The notes beneath the pieces were generated by a model. The model was not told the DNA's origin and did not search any database. It worked only from the letters and a program-made list of their open reading frames with translations. From assembly GCA_029210465.1 (NCBI GenBank), contig JARGDL010000003.1, forward strand, positions 124,001 through 188,000: 64,000 nt of DNA, written 5' to 3'. Both the position numbers and the translations under genes were made by a program. The DNA comes from Stygiobacter electus (GTDB taxonomy: Bacteria; Bacteroidota; Ignavibacteria; Ignavibacteriales; Melioribacteraceae). Shown piece by piece: positions 52,844-63,277 of this stretch; positions within the stretch are counted from its first letter, which is position 1; every line of letters starts with the position of its first letter.

Positions 52844-52859
52844 TGGCACTTTGTTTGTT
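52844..52859 (+). promoter_or_regulatory. Sigma-54 promoter of the sensor-kinase genes
   Basis: TGGCACTTTGTTTGTT: perfect -24 block TGGCAC, -12 block TTGT, GG and GT 10 nt apart. Predicted start near 52869, 22 nt before the kinase ATG. It shares the divergent 490-bp region with the cheW promoters. Confidence 0.65.
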
Positions 52860-52890
52860 ATTTGTCTAATTCATAAAGTAATATTTCTTA

Positions 52891-54348
52891 ATGAATGGAA
52901 ACGAAATAAATCATTTAAAAAGTATTGATAATGCCGTAATTGAAAATCTTGAGTTTGGTTTTTTTAGAATTGATCACTACGGTACATTGATTTATGCTAA
53001 TAAATCCTTATTAAAACTATTAGAATATGAAAATGTATATGAGCTAAACTCAGATTTACAAACAAATTTGTTACTTCAATCTTGCTTCAACTTTAACCGC
53101 CTTTCAAAAATTAACAAGAATGAAAACGAATACGTTTGGGTGACTAAAAACAAAATAAAAAAATACTTTAAAGAAATTATTCAACCTATTAGAGATAATA
53201 ATAAAATTGTTTATATTGATTGCATAATTCAAGATGTAACCGACCAAATGTTTTTGGAAAAATTAATTAAAGATATTGATTCAAACGAAGCATCAATCCT
53301 AAAAGCTATCCCTGATTACATTATTGTTGTTTCAAAAAATTTTGAAATTTTAGAATGTAAGAACAACATATCAAAAATTTTTCCAGACTTTGCAAGTATT
53401 AAAGGATTATTTATAAAAGATGTTTTTGATGAAAAAACTTCTATTGATTTACAAAACTTAATTCTTAATGTTGTCGAAACAGGTGAACAATCGGATTATG
53501 AATTTGAAATTTCTAACTTGATTTTTACTAATTATTTTGAAGCAAGAATTGTTCAAAGAAATTTTGAAGAAGCAATTATTATTATTCGTGACATTTCACG
53601 AGAAAAAATTGCCGAACAGCAGTTAAAAAAATTCGCTGAAGAGTTAAAACAAATCAACGCAACAAAAGATAAATTCTTTTCAATTATAGCTCACGATTTA
53701 AGGACTCCATTGAATGGTATTTTAAATTATGCTGAAATTTTATCTAACGAGTATAATGAATTAAGCAAAGAAGAAATTAAAGAATTTGCAGATTACATTT
53801 TGGAAATTTCGCGGACCACTAACAATTTATTAAACAATTTACTTGAATGGGCAAGAATTCAAAATGGTAAAATCAATTTCGAACCTGAATTGAACAATCT
53901 TTATAACACTGTAGAAAAAGTTTTAGATATGTTAAAATTAGTTTCGTCAAATAAAGGTGTTATAATTTTTAATAATATTAATAAAAATCTCGAACTTGTC
54001 TTCGACAAAAATATGCTTAATTCAATTTTGTTAAACTTAGTTAACAATGCAATTAAATTTTCTAACAAAGGAAATAAAATTGAAATTCTTTCAAATGAAT
54101 TCGATAATTATTATAAAATTTCTGTTAAGGATGAAGGGGTTGGAATGAGTGAAGAAATTTCTTCTAAATTATTTAATTCAAATAATTCTTTTACTACTCT
54201 TGGAACTGCCAAAGAAAAAGGAACAGGTTTAGGATTAATACTTTGCAAAGAATTTGTAAAAAGACACAAAGGAAATATTTGGGTTGAAAGCAAAATAGGT
54301 GAAGGTTCAACTTTTAGTTTTACAATTTCAAAAGATTTACAAGGATAA
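52891..54348 (+). CDS. PAS-domain histidine kinase
   Basis: A 485-residue soluble kinase: two PAS-like domains (about 15-120 and 130-240), HisKA with His268 in FFSIIAHDLRTPLNG, and an ATPase with N-box LLNLVNNAIKF, VKDEGVGMSEE and KGTGLGLILCKEF. No membrane helix. It lies 2 bp before a two-receiver regulator gene, its likely partner. It uses nearly the same HisKA segment (ATKDKFFSIIAHDLR) as the kinase at 55203-58658. Probably controlled by sigma-54. Confidence 0.9.
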   Translation: MNGNEINHLKSIDNAVIENLEFGFFRIDHYGTLIYANKSLLKLLEYENVYELNSDLQTNLLLQSCFNFNRLSKINKNENEYVWVTKNKIKKYFKEIIQPIRDNNKIVYIDCIIQDVTDQMFLEKLIKDIDSNEASILKAIPDYIIVVSKNFEILECKNNISKIFPDFASIKGLFIKDVFDEKTSIDLQNLILNVVETGEQSDYEFEISNLIFTNYFEARIVQRNFEEAIIIIRDISREKIAEQQLKKFAEELKQINATKDKFFSIIAHDLRTPLNGILNYAEILSNEYNELSKEEIKEFADYILEISRTTNNLLNNLLEWARIQNGKINFEPELNNLYNTVEKVLDMLKLVSSNKGVIIFNNINKNLELVFDKNMLNSILLNLVNNAIKFSNKGNKIEILSNEFDNYYKISVKDEGVGMSEEISSKLFNSNNSFTTLGTAKEKGTGLGLILCKEFVKRHKGNIWVESKIGEGSTFSFTISKDLQG

Positions 54349-54350
54349 GC

Positions 54351-55133
54351 ATGTTAAAATTTTTAGTCGTTGATGATGATGAATCAATCCGTGAATTACT
54401 CAAAATAACTTTAAAGAAAAATTATGTCTGCACAATTTTAGAAGCAGAAAATGGTGAAAAAGCTTTAGAAATTTTGAAATCGGAATTACCAACCATAGTC
54501 TTTTTAGATTTAAGTATGCCTATTTTAGATGGTAAAGAAACACTTGCACAAATACGTAACGATGTTATTACGAAAAATATTCCGGTTATTATTATAACAG
54601 CGTTAAATGAAAAAGAAATTATTTCAGATTTAGTGAAAAAAGGAATTTGTGATTACATCTTAAAACCATTTGATAAATCTGATACAGTTAAAAGAATTAA
54701 TAAAGTATTAGCCCAAAGAACAACTGTAATAAATAAATCCTCTTTTGAAAATAATATTGTTGGTTTACCACGATTAATGTTAGTTGAAAATGATAATAAA
54801 CTACGTGCTCAATTTCATGAACTTTTTAGCGATAAATTTATTATTATTGATGCAAAAAATGGCACTGAAGCTTTAACTTTGTTTAATCAACATTTTCCAC
54901 GTTTTATTCTTGTAAGTGATAACTTAAGTATATTAGATAAAAAAATTGTTATGCTTAGAATTTTAGAGCAAGTTAAAAAAGATGAAGTTTCTATCTATCT
55001 TTTATTGCAAGATAAAAAAAGTCTAACCGCAAAAGTTTTTCAGTTTGATGGTGTAATTACAAGAGATGAAAACATTCAAAACTTTAAACAAGAATTGCTT
55101 TCAAGTCTTTTAAAAGATGAGGCTACTAATTGA
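54351..55133 (+). CDS. Tandem-receiver response regulator with a degenerate second domain
   Basis: A 260-residue protein of two receiver domains and no DNA-binding or enzymatic output. Receiver 1 (about 1-120) is complete: acidic pair at the start, Asp53 in VFLDLSMPILDGKE, Thr in IITALN, Lys in ILKPFD. Receiver 2 (about 140-255) reads ILVSDNLSILDKK where Ser189 replaces the acceptor Asp, and the proline is lost. It probably passes or integrates signals by protein contact. Confidence 0.85.
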   Translation: MLKFLVVDDDESIRELLKITLKKNYVCTILEAENGEKALEILKSELPTIVFLDLSMPILDGKETLAQIRNDVITKNIPVIIITALNEKEIISDLVKKGICDYILKPFDKSDTVKRINKVLAQRTTVINKSSFENNIVGLPRLMLVENDNKLRAQFHELFSDKFIIIDAKNGTEALTLFNQHFPRFILVSDNLSILDKKIVMLRILEQVKKDEVSIYLLLQDKKSLTAKVFQFDGVITRDENIQNFKQELLSSLLKDEATN

Positions 55134-55202
55134 TTTTGATTCTATTAAGCTTAATTTTAAAACTAAAAATTAAATATATTTTGTAGAGGGCTTTAAGTTA
55201 AT

Positions 55203-58200
55203 ATGACAACTAAAAAAAGAAATATCGTAGAAAATAATTCTAACACATTAGATTTATTCAATTTAATGATTGAAAACTCTCCTATTTTAATTTTAAGAGA
55301 TAAAGTAGATGCTACTATTACTTATATCAATAAATCGGTTGAAAAATTTTTTAATGTCGATAGAAAAGATATAATAGGTAAAAAATGGTTATCCGACATA
55401 AGCCAAAAACAGAAAGAAGGAATTAAAAAGAAATTAAAAGAAGCCGCAGAAAATCTTACTTCATTTCAGAACACTGTATCTTACAAGTTAAAAAATGATG
55501 AAACTAAATTTATCAAATGGATTACAACTCCATTAGTTGATGATGAAGGTAAATTTTTAAATGAATTTCAAGCTTTTGGAATTGATGTTACAGATAAAAA
55601 ATATTACCAAGAACAATTGGGTCAAACTCAAGAATACCTTTCTCTTTTTTTCAAACAATCACTGTACGGTTTCTTTATTATGGAAGCTGATGAACCAATT
55701 GAATGGAGTGATAATTGCAATAAAGAAAATTCTTTGAGAAAGTTTTATCATAATTTAAAATTGACCAAAGTTAACAAAGCTTTTCTTGATCAATACAATG
55801 CAAAAGAAAATGAAGTGGTTGGACTTTCACCCGCAGATTTTTTTGTTCATAATTATAATTATGGACTGGAAGTTTGTAAAAAAATTCTTGATGCCGAATA
55901 TATTACCTTAATAACTGATGAAAGAAAATTTAATGGCAAACAAATGTGGGTTGAAGCACAATATTTTTTAATAAAAAATGAGAATAGTCTTGTTACGGGT
56001 TTATTTGGTATCCAAAGCGATGTTACAGAAAAAGTTAATTTAGAAAATGAGCTTAAGGAAAATGAATTTATCTTTAGAAATTCCTTCGATAATAATCCAT
56101 TTCCAATTTGGATTTATGATATTGATTCAACTGAAATTCTTGCTGTTAATAAAGCGGCAATTGAACATTATGGTTATTCTAAATCAGAATTTCTAAAAAT
56201 GAAATTACATGATTTGAATACACCTGATACTTTTCCACTTTTAGAAAACACCCTTAAAAATCTCAGAATAAATATTGATCAAAAGACTTCAACTAATTGG
56301 AAACATGTTAAAAAAGATGGAACTGTAATTGATGTTGAAATACATGCCCAAAGTTTGCCTTACAAGAAAAGAAGAGCAAGGATTAATTTAATTATTGATT
56401 TAACAGAAACACTACGAATTCAACATTCCCTAAAAGAAAGCGAAGAGAGCTACAAAGGTTTGTTTAATTCTATCAGTGATGCTATTTACATTCAAGATAA
56501 AAATGGTGTTTTCTTAAACGTTAATAATGGCGCAGAAAAAATGTACGGATATAATAAAGATGAATTCATTGGTAGAACCCCTTTGTTTTTATCGGCGCCT
56601 GGAAGAAATGATTTTGAACATGTAATTAATTGTATAAATGAAACTTACTCTACTGGCAAAACAAACGTTTTTGAATTTTGGGGATTAAGAAAAAATGGAG
56701 AAGTTTTTCCAAAAGATGTTACAATAAATAAAACAAAATACTTCGGGCAAGATGTTATAATTGCAGTTGCTCGCGATATTACTGAGAGAAAAAATTTTGA
56801 AGCATTTCTTGAAACTTCAGAAGAAAATTTTAAATCTATTTTTAATCAATTTCATGAAGCAATTATTATTCATGATTTTGATGGCAAAATATTAGAAGCG
56901 AATGAAAAGATATCCCAACTATATGGATATTCATTAAATGAAATTAAAAACATTTCTATTTACGATATCTCTTCTGATATAAATATGCAGCAAATTCGTT
57001 TAAAAAAAATTTGGCAAAAAGTTAAAACTGGTGAAAAACTAAATTTTGGATGGGTGGCTAAAAAGAAAAATGGTGAAACTTTTGATGTAGAAGTTTCACT
57101 CCAAAAAAATTTTTGGTCAGGTAACGAAGTTGTTTTTGCCTTTATAAATGATATAACAGAAAAAAAGAAAATTGAAAAAGAATTACAAGATACCGAAGAA
57201 AGTTATATCGGTTTATTTAACTCAATAACAGATTTTATTTTTATACTAAATGTTGATGGTATTATTGTTGACGTTAATAATTCTGTTATCTCAACTTTAA
57301 ATACTACCAAAGATGAAATTATCAATCATTCAATTTCATCTATTTCTGTTTCGAATAAAAATAATTTTGCTGAAATCTTAAATAAAATTAATCATACTTA
57401 TTATACAGCAACTCCATCAAACTTTGAATTTTGGATTCAAAAAAAAGATGGCGGAGAAATTTTATCAGAAGTTAAACTAACTCAAACAAAATATAAAGAT
57501 AAAACCGTAGTAATTGCTCTTGCACGTGATATAACTGAAAAAGATAATTATCAACAACAACTAAAAGAAAGTGAAAAGTTATTAAGTAGTTTATATGAAA
57601 ATGCATCTATTGGTATTTTTAGATCTACATTAAATGGGGAAATATTGTTTGCAAATCCAGCTTTAGTAAAAATGTTTGGTTACGAATCATTTGATGAGTT
57701 TAAGAATATTAAAGTTCAAGAACAATTTTATATTGATAAAGAACTACGTAAAAAGTATATAGATGAATTGATGGAAAAGAAACAACTCAATGGCGTTGAA
57801 TATGATTTATACAAAAAAGATAAATCAATAATTACAGTAAGAGAACATTCAAGAATTATTAAAAATGAAAAAGGTGAATTTGAATATATTGAAGGTACTT
57901 TAGAAGATATTACAGATAAAAGAAAAGCTGAAATAGCATTAAGAAAATCTGAATCTTACCTTAAAGAACTTAACGCAACTAAAGATAAATTCTTTTCAAT
58001 TATTGCCCATGATTTAAGAAGTCCATTTCAAGGTTTGCTTGGTATTTCAAGTATTTTAGTTGATGAAGAAATGGATCAATCCGAAAAAGAATTTTATTTC
58101 AAAAGATTGCAACAGGGAATTAAAAATTTACACGCTTTAATTGAAGATCTATTGACATGGAGTAGAGTTCAGCGTGGAGTTCTTGAATATTATCCTGAAA

Positions 58201-58658
58201 AAAGTAATTTAAAATTTGATATTGAAGATGTTTTAAATGTAATGAATGAACTTGCTGTTAAAAAGAATATTAATCTTACATCAGAAATTGAAGATCAATT
58301 GATTTGCTCTTACGATAAATACATGATTAATACTGTTTTACGAAATTTAATTTCCAATGCAATTAAGTTTACCCCTTCATTTGGAAGTATTTCAGTTAAT
58401 GCTTATAAATCTGAAAATGAAATAATTGTTACCGTAAAAGATAGTGGTGTCGGAATCACGAAAGAAGATATTCAAAAAATATTTAGATTAGATACACCAT
58501 TTACAAGACGCGGAACTGATGATGAGCCCGGAACTGGTTTGGGCTTAATTTTATGTCAGGAATTTATTAAAAAACACAATAGTAAATTGTGGGTTGAAAG
58601 TGAAGTTAACAAAGGAAGCACGTTTAGTTTTTCGCTGCCATTAAATTTAAATGAGTAA
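55203..58658 (+). CDS. Seven-PAS histidine kinase
   Basis: A 1151-residue soluble sensor kinase. By eye seven PAS domains run from about 15 to 915, most ending in a DxTE[KR] linker (DVTDKK, DVTEK, DLTET, DITERK, DITEKK, DITEKD, DITDKR), then HisKA with His936 (FFSIIAHDLRSPFQG) and a complete ATPase (NLISNAIKF, DSGVGI, GTGLGLIL). PAS 4 and 6 are clear duplicates of each other. A 69-bp gap with an AGAGG ribosome-like site separates it from the regulator gene. Ligands or cofactors cannot be told from the sequence. Confidence 0.88.
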   Translation: MTTKKRNIVENNSNTLDLFNLMIENSPILILRDKVDATITYINKSVEKFFNVDRKDIIGKKWLSDISQKQKEGIKKKLKEAAENLTSFQNTVSYKLKNDETKFIKWITTPLVDDEGKFLNEFQAFGIDVTDKKYYQEQLGQTQEYLSLFFKQSLYGFFIMEADEPIEWSDNCNKENSLRKFYHNLKLTKVNKAFLDQYNAKENEVVGLSPADFFVHNYNYGLEVCKKILDAEYITLITDERKFNGKQMWVEAQYFLIKNENSLVTGLFGIQSDVTEKVNLENELKENEFIFRNSFDNNPFPIWIYDIDSTEILAVNKAAIEHYGYSKSEFLKMKLHDLNTPDTFPLLENTLKNLRINIDQKTSTNWKHVKKDGTVIDVEIHAQSLPYKKRRARINLIIDLTETLRIQHSLKESEESYKGLFNSISDAIYIQDKNGVFLNVNNGAEKMYGYNKDEFIGRTPLFLSAPGRNDFEHVINCINETYSTGKTNVFEFWGLRKNGEVFPKDVTINKTKYFGQDVIIAVARDITERKNFEAFLETSEENFKSIFNQFHEAIIIHDFDGKILEANEKISQLYGYSLNEIKNISIYDISSDINMQQIRLKKIWQKVKTGEKLNFGWVAKKKNGETFDVEVSLQKNFWSGNEVVFAFINDITEKKKIEKELQDTEESYIGLFNSITDFIFILNVDGIIVDVNNSVISTLNTTKDEIINHSISSISVSNKNNFAEILNKINHTYYTATPSNFEFWIQKKDGGEILSEVKLTQTKYKDKTVVIALARDITEKDNYQQQLKESEKLLSSLYENASIGIFRSTLNGEILFANPALVKMFGYESFDEFKNIKVQEQFYIDKELRKKYIDELMEKKQLNGVEYDLYKKDKSIITVREHSRIIKNEKGEFEYIEGTLEDITDKRKAEIALRKSESYLKELNATKDKFFSIIAHDLRSPFQGLLGISSILVDEEMDQSEKEFYFKRLQQGIKNLHALIEDLLTWSRVQRGVLEYYPEKSNLKFDIEDVLNVMNELAVKKNINLTSEIEDQLICSYDKYMINTVLRNLISNAIKFTPSFGSISVNAYKSENEIIVTVKDSGVGITKEDIQKIFRLDTPFTRRGTDDEPGTGLGLILCQEFIKKHNSKLWVESEVNKGSTFSFSLPLNLNE

Positions 58659-61600
58659 AAAGAAATTAAATATTGAAAAAGTAAAATCTTCTGCTAAAAA
58701 AAGTAGAAAATTTGTTGCTCATAAAACAACGAAGAAAAAAAATACAGTTAAAACAACAGCTGATAAATTTCTTAAAAAATTAGAAAAAGAAATTAAGCTA
58801 AAAGAATCTTTTCAAGAAAAATTAATTGAAAACGAAGAGCGCTACAGAATTATTTCTCAAATTACATCTGATTATATGTTTGCGGCTTCCTTTGATAAAA
58901 AATATATTTCCCTTGATTGGCATTCAAAAAGCTTTGAACAAGATATTGGTTATCCATTAGAAAATATATTCAACTTCAAATATATAAAGCGTTATTTTTA
59001 TCCCGATGATTTAAAATTAATAATTCCATTAAGAAACAAATTATTAAAAGGCGAAATTGTTGAACGAGAGATTCGAATCTTCAACTTCGATGGTGAAATT
59101 GTTTGGATTAATGCAAAACTTTTCCCTCTTTATGATAAGAAGAAAAAAAGAGTTACAAAATTTTATTGTGCCGCTCAAAATATTACAAGAAGAAAAAAAG
59201 CTGAAATAGAATTAAAAGAATTAAACTATGAACTTGAACTTAGAATTCAAGAAAGAACTTCACAACTTGAAAATGCCGTTAAAAATCTTCAACAAGAAAT
59301 TGAAAACAGAACTGAAACAGAGAAAAAACTTCTTGAAACTCAAAGACAACTAAAAGAATTAATTGACGGACTTGATAAAAAACTTCAAGAGTCTGAATAC
59401 AAACATTTATGGAACGTTTTTGAAAGCTCTGAAATTCCAACATTTACTTTTTTAAAAGATGGCACTATTCTTAATTTCAACAAAGCAATCGAAAATTTAA
59501 CCAGCTATACACAGGATGAACTTAAAACCATAACTCAATTTGCTGATCTTTTATTGGAATCGGAAAATAAATCTAAATTTTTTGAATCCGTTCATAAACT
59601 AAATGGTTCCGAAATTAAAAACATTAGCAAAGAATGCACTATAATAACTAAACAAAAAAAGAAAAAAGAAATTTTCGGTTTGATTAGTAAATTGCTTCAT
59701 GAAGGGAATGATACAGGAATTGTTATCGTACAATTTCTTGATATCAGCGAACAAAAAAGAATCTCAGGAATAATAAATATAATAACAGAAAGTATATCCT
59801 CAAAAACAGGTCAATATTTTTTTGATTCATTAGTTGAAGAAATTGCTAAATCAATTGAAGCTGATTATGTTTTAATTGGTGTTAGCGATGAAAAGAATAA
59901 AAATTTAATAAATACAATTTCAGTTTACGGTGAAGGTAAATTATTACCAAATTTTAGTTATTATCTCGAAAGTACACCATGCCAAAATGTTTATGGAAAA
60001 AATCTTTGTGTTTATAATGAAAATTGTTCCTCCCTTTTCCCAAAAGATCAAATGTTAAAAGATTTAGAAATTGAAGCTTATGTTGGCATGCCGCTTTTTG
60101 ATAAAAATAATAACCCCAATGGAATTCTTGTTGCCTTAAAAAAATCTCCATTTGAAAATGTTGAGTTTGTTAAAAAAATATTAACAATTTATGGATCAAG
60201 AGCATCAAGTGAAATAGAAATTAATAACACATTTGAAAGATTAAAAAAATCTGAAGATAAATTTTCAAAAGCTTTTTATACATCACCCGATTCAATAAGT
60301 ATTAGTAGGCTAAAAGATGGTTTATTTATCGAAGTAAATGAAGGATTTACAAATTTAACTGGTTGGTCAAAAAATGAGGTTATCGGTAGAAATTCAAGTG
60401 AAATTAATGTTTGGTTTGATTTAAATGATAGAAAAAAATTTGTTGAAGAATTGCTTTCAAAAGGTTATTTCGAAAATTTATTTGCAACCTTTAGAATGAA
60501 AAATGGTGAATTACGGCAATGTTTAATGTCCGCTTCTATAATCGAAATTAATAATGAAAAATGTATTCTTTCTATCACAAGGGATATAACAGAATTAAAA
60601 CAAAAAGAAAAATTACTAACCGAAAGCGAAGAACGTTTTAGAATTTTAATGGAAGTTTCTCCATACTCACACTTAGTACAAATTGATGGAATTGTTTTAT
60701 ATGCAAATCAAGCGACTGTAAAAATGTTTAAAGCAGCTTCGCTTAATGATATAATTGGTAACAATCTATTTAATTATATTCATCCTCGCTACAAGTCTTT
60801 CGGAATTAGAAAACTTGAACAAATTAAAAATGGAATTGAAAAGAATGGAGCTTTAGAATTAAAATACATTTGTTTTGATGGTTCAGTTATAGATGTAGAA
60901 GTTTATGCAAGACAAATAAATTATAAAAATCAAAATGCAATTTTAATTGTAGCAAATGATATAACCGAGAAGAGAAAAGCAAAACTAAAGTTAAAAGAAA
61001 GTGAACAACGTTTTAAAAAGCTTTTTGAATTTTCACCTGAAGCACTTTATTTAGTGGAAAATGATAAAATAATTATTGCAAATAAAGCATTCTTAAATTT
61101 AGTCGGGGCAAAAACTTTTAATGAAGTAAAAGATAAGAACATAATCGACTTTGTTCATCCCGATTATAAAAAACTCTACATAACTCGTAAAGAAGCATTA
61201 AAAAATGCAGATGAGGTGCTTCCTTTTGTAGAGTATAAACTTATTAAACTCGATGGCTCTATAGTTTATGCTGAAATATCTTCAGTAGAAATAACTTTTG
61301 AAGGAAGAGCTGTAATTCAAAGCGTTGCAAGAAATATTACAGAAAAAATTGAAATAAATAATGCATTAAAAGAATCTCAGGAAAGATTTAAAATTATCGT
61401 TGAGAATTCACCTTACGCTTATGTTATTCATCAAAATGGTAAATTAGTTTATGCAAATCCAGCCACTTTAAAATTGATTAATGCTCAAAGTCTTGATGAA
61501 ATAATTGGTAAACCAATAATTGACTTTGTTCATCCCGAATATAGAAAAATAGCAATCGAAAGAATTAAACAAGGGGCTAAAAATTTAAAACCATTACCTC

Positions 61601-63264
61601 CACTTGAAGAAAGACTTTTAACACTTGATGGCAAGGAATTTATTGCAGAAGTAGCTTCAATACCATTTTACTTAAATGGAGCTATTGCCTATCAGTTAAT
61701 TATAAATGATATAACAAACATTAAAAAAGCTAACGAACAAATATTAAAATTATCAAATGCGGTTGAGTTTAGTTCAACTGGTGTGGTAATAACTGATAAA
61801 AATGGAAACATTGAATATGTAAATAAAAGATTTGAAGAAATTACAGGCTATACTTCAGATGAAGTAATTGGAAAAACTCTACATATTTTAAAATCAGGCA
61901 ATCAAAATTTAGAATTTTATAAAAATCTTTGGGATACAATTTTAAAAGGAGAAAATTTTTCTTCAATTATTGTTAATAAAAGGAAAAATGGAGAACTTTA
62001 TTGGGAATTAAACTCAATATCATCAATAAAAGATAATAATGGCAATATCACACACTTTGTTGCAATTAAAGAAGACGTAACCGAACAAAAATTAATTGAA
62101 CAACAATTATTAAAAGCTAAAGAAGAAGCTGAAGAAGCGGCAAAAGTAAGAACACATTTACTTGCAAATTTATCTCACGAATTTAGAACACCGCTTGGAA
62201 GTATTGTTGGATATTCATCTTTATTAAAAAGTGATACTGAAGATGAAGAAGTTAAAAAAATTGCGACGCAAATTGAACTCTCAGGTAAAAGGTTATTAAA
62301 AACTTTCAATGAATTATTAACATTAACAGAATTGGAAACTGATGAATTTGCAATCAATCATAGTGAATTAGACTTACCACTTTTCTGCAGTCAACTAAAA
62401 ATTCTCTACGAAACATTTGCAAGTTCAAAAGGAATTGAAATAAAAACAAACTTATTGACAGAAGAACTTACAGTCTATACTGATGAAAATATATTAACAA
62501 AAATTTTATCATACATTATTGACAATGCAATTAAGTTCACCGAAAATGGCGAAGTAATAATTCAACTTGATGAACCAATAGAAAAAGAAAATAATAAATA
62601 TGCTGTAATTAAAGTTATTGATACAGGCAGAGGAATTAAAAACGAAGAACTTGAAATTATATTTAAAGAATTTAGACAGATAAGTGAAGGAATTCGCCGT
62701 GATTTTGAAGGACTTGGTTTAGGTTTGACATTGGCAAGCCGCCTGGCAAAACTAATTAATGCAGAAATTCAAATTGAAAGTGAATTTAATAAAGGTTCTA
62801 TTTTTTCTATTGTAATTCCATTAAAAAATGATACAACAAAAGACAATTTATTTGCCTACCCTATAAAAAGTGATGACCAAGAACAAAACGAAGTTAAACC
62901 AATTAATATTTTAATTGTTGAAGATAATCCATTAAATATGGATATTCTTCATAGAACACTAATAAAATTTGGGGAAATACATTCAGCGAGAGACGGCATA
63001 AGTGCAATTAAACTTGCAAAAGAAAATAACTTTGACATTATGCTAATTGATATAAACCTTGGTTATGGAATGGATGGAATTGAAGTACTAAACCAAATTA
63101 GAAAATTTGAACATCACAAAAATACATCTGCAATCGCATTAACAGCTTACGTAACAAATATGAGCAGAAAAGAATTTATCCAAAAAGGTTTTAACGAATA
63201 CATAGCTAAACCATTTGAAAAGAAAGTATTAATAGATTTAGTAGTAAAACTTACTCAAAAATAA
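58651..63264 (+). CDS. Hybrid histidine kinase with seven PAS domains, GAF and receiver
   Basis: A 1537-residue protein. Order by eye: Lys-rich N-terminus, PAS (about 65-180), coiled coil (about 185-250, ELELRIQERTSQLE), PAS, GAF with several Cys (about 375-530, STPCQNVYGKNLCVYNENC), five PAS domains (about 535-1145), HisKA with His1176 (LANLSHEFRTPLGS), ATPase (DNAIKFTENG, DTGRGI, GLGLGLTLASRL) and a C-terminal receiver with Asp1467 (IMLIDINLG). The start overlaps the previous stop by 8 nt. The three PAS domains around 670-1025 share VHP[ED]Y-type segments and look recently duplicated. Confidence 0.88.
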   Translation: MSKKKLNIEKVKSSAKKSRKFVAHKTTKKKNTVKTTADKFLKKLEKEIKLKESFQEKLIENEERYRIISQITSDYMFAASFDKKYISLDWHSKSFEQDIGYPLENIFNFKYIKRYFYPDDLKLIIPLRNKLLKGEIVEREIRIFNFDGEIVWINAKLFPLYDKKKKRVTKFYCAAQNITRRKKAEIELKELNYELELRIQERTSQLENAVKNLQQEIENRTETEKKLLETQRQLKELIDGLDKKLQESEYKHLWNVFESSEIPTFTFLKDGTILNFNKAIENLTSYTQDELKTITQFADLLLESENKSKFFESVHKLNGSEIKNISKECTIITKQKKKKEIFGLISKLLHEGNDTGIVIVQFLDISEQKRISGIINIITESISSKTGQYFFDSLVEEIAKSIEADYVLIGVSDEKNKNLINTISVYGEGKLLPNFSYYLESTPCQNVYGKNLCVYNENCSSLFPKDQMLKDLEIEAYVGMPLFDKNNNPNGILVALKKSPFENVEFVKKILTIYGSRASSEIEINNTFERLKKSEDKFSKAFYTSPDSISISRLKDGLFIEVNEGFTNLTGWSKNEVIGRNSSEINVWFDLNDRKKFVEELLSKGYFENLFATFRMKNGELRQCLMSASIIEINNEKCILSITRDITELKQKEKLLTESEERFRILMEVSPYSHLVQIDGIVLYANQATVKMFKAASLNDIIGNNLFNYIHPRYKSFGIRKLEQIKNGIEKNGALELKYICFDGSVIDVEVYARQINYKNQNAILIVANDITEKRKAKLKLKESEQRFKKLFEFSPEALYLVENDKIIIANKAFLNLVGAKTFNEVKDKNIIDFVHPDYKKLYITRKEALKNADEVLPFVEYKLIKLDGSIVYAEISSVEITFEGRAVIQSVARNITEKIEINNALKESQERFKIIVENSPYAYVIHQNGKLVYANPATLKLINAQSLDEIIGKPIIDFVHPEYRKIAIERIKQGAKNLKPLPPLEERLLTLDGKEFIAEVASIPFYLNGAIAYQLIINDITNIKKANEQILKLSNAVEFSSTGVVITDKNGNIEYVNKRFEEITGYTSDEVIGKTLHILKSGNQNLEFYKNLWDTILKGENFSSIIVNKRKNGELYWELNSISSIKDNNGNITHFVAIKEDVTEQKLIEQQLLKAKEEAEEAAKVRTHLLANLSHEFRTPLGSIVGYSSLLKSDTEDEEVKKIATQIELSGKRLLKTFNELLTLTELETDEFAINHSELDLPLFCSQLKILYETFASSKGIEIKTNLLTEELTVYTDENILTKILSYIIDNAIKFTENGEVIIQLDEPIEKENNKYAVIKVIDTGRGIKNEELEIIFKEFRQISEGIRRDFEGLGLGLTLASRLAKLINAEIQIESEFNKGSIFSIVIPLKNDTTKDNLFAYPIKSDDQEQNEVKPINILIVEDNPLNMDILHRTLIKFGEIHSARDGISAIKLAKENNFDIMLIDINLGYGMDGIEVLNQIRKFEHHKNTSAIALTAYVTNMSRKEFIQKGFNEYIAKPFEKKVLIDLVVKLTQK

Positions 63265-63277
63265 TCTTGAAAATAAT

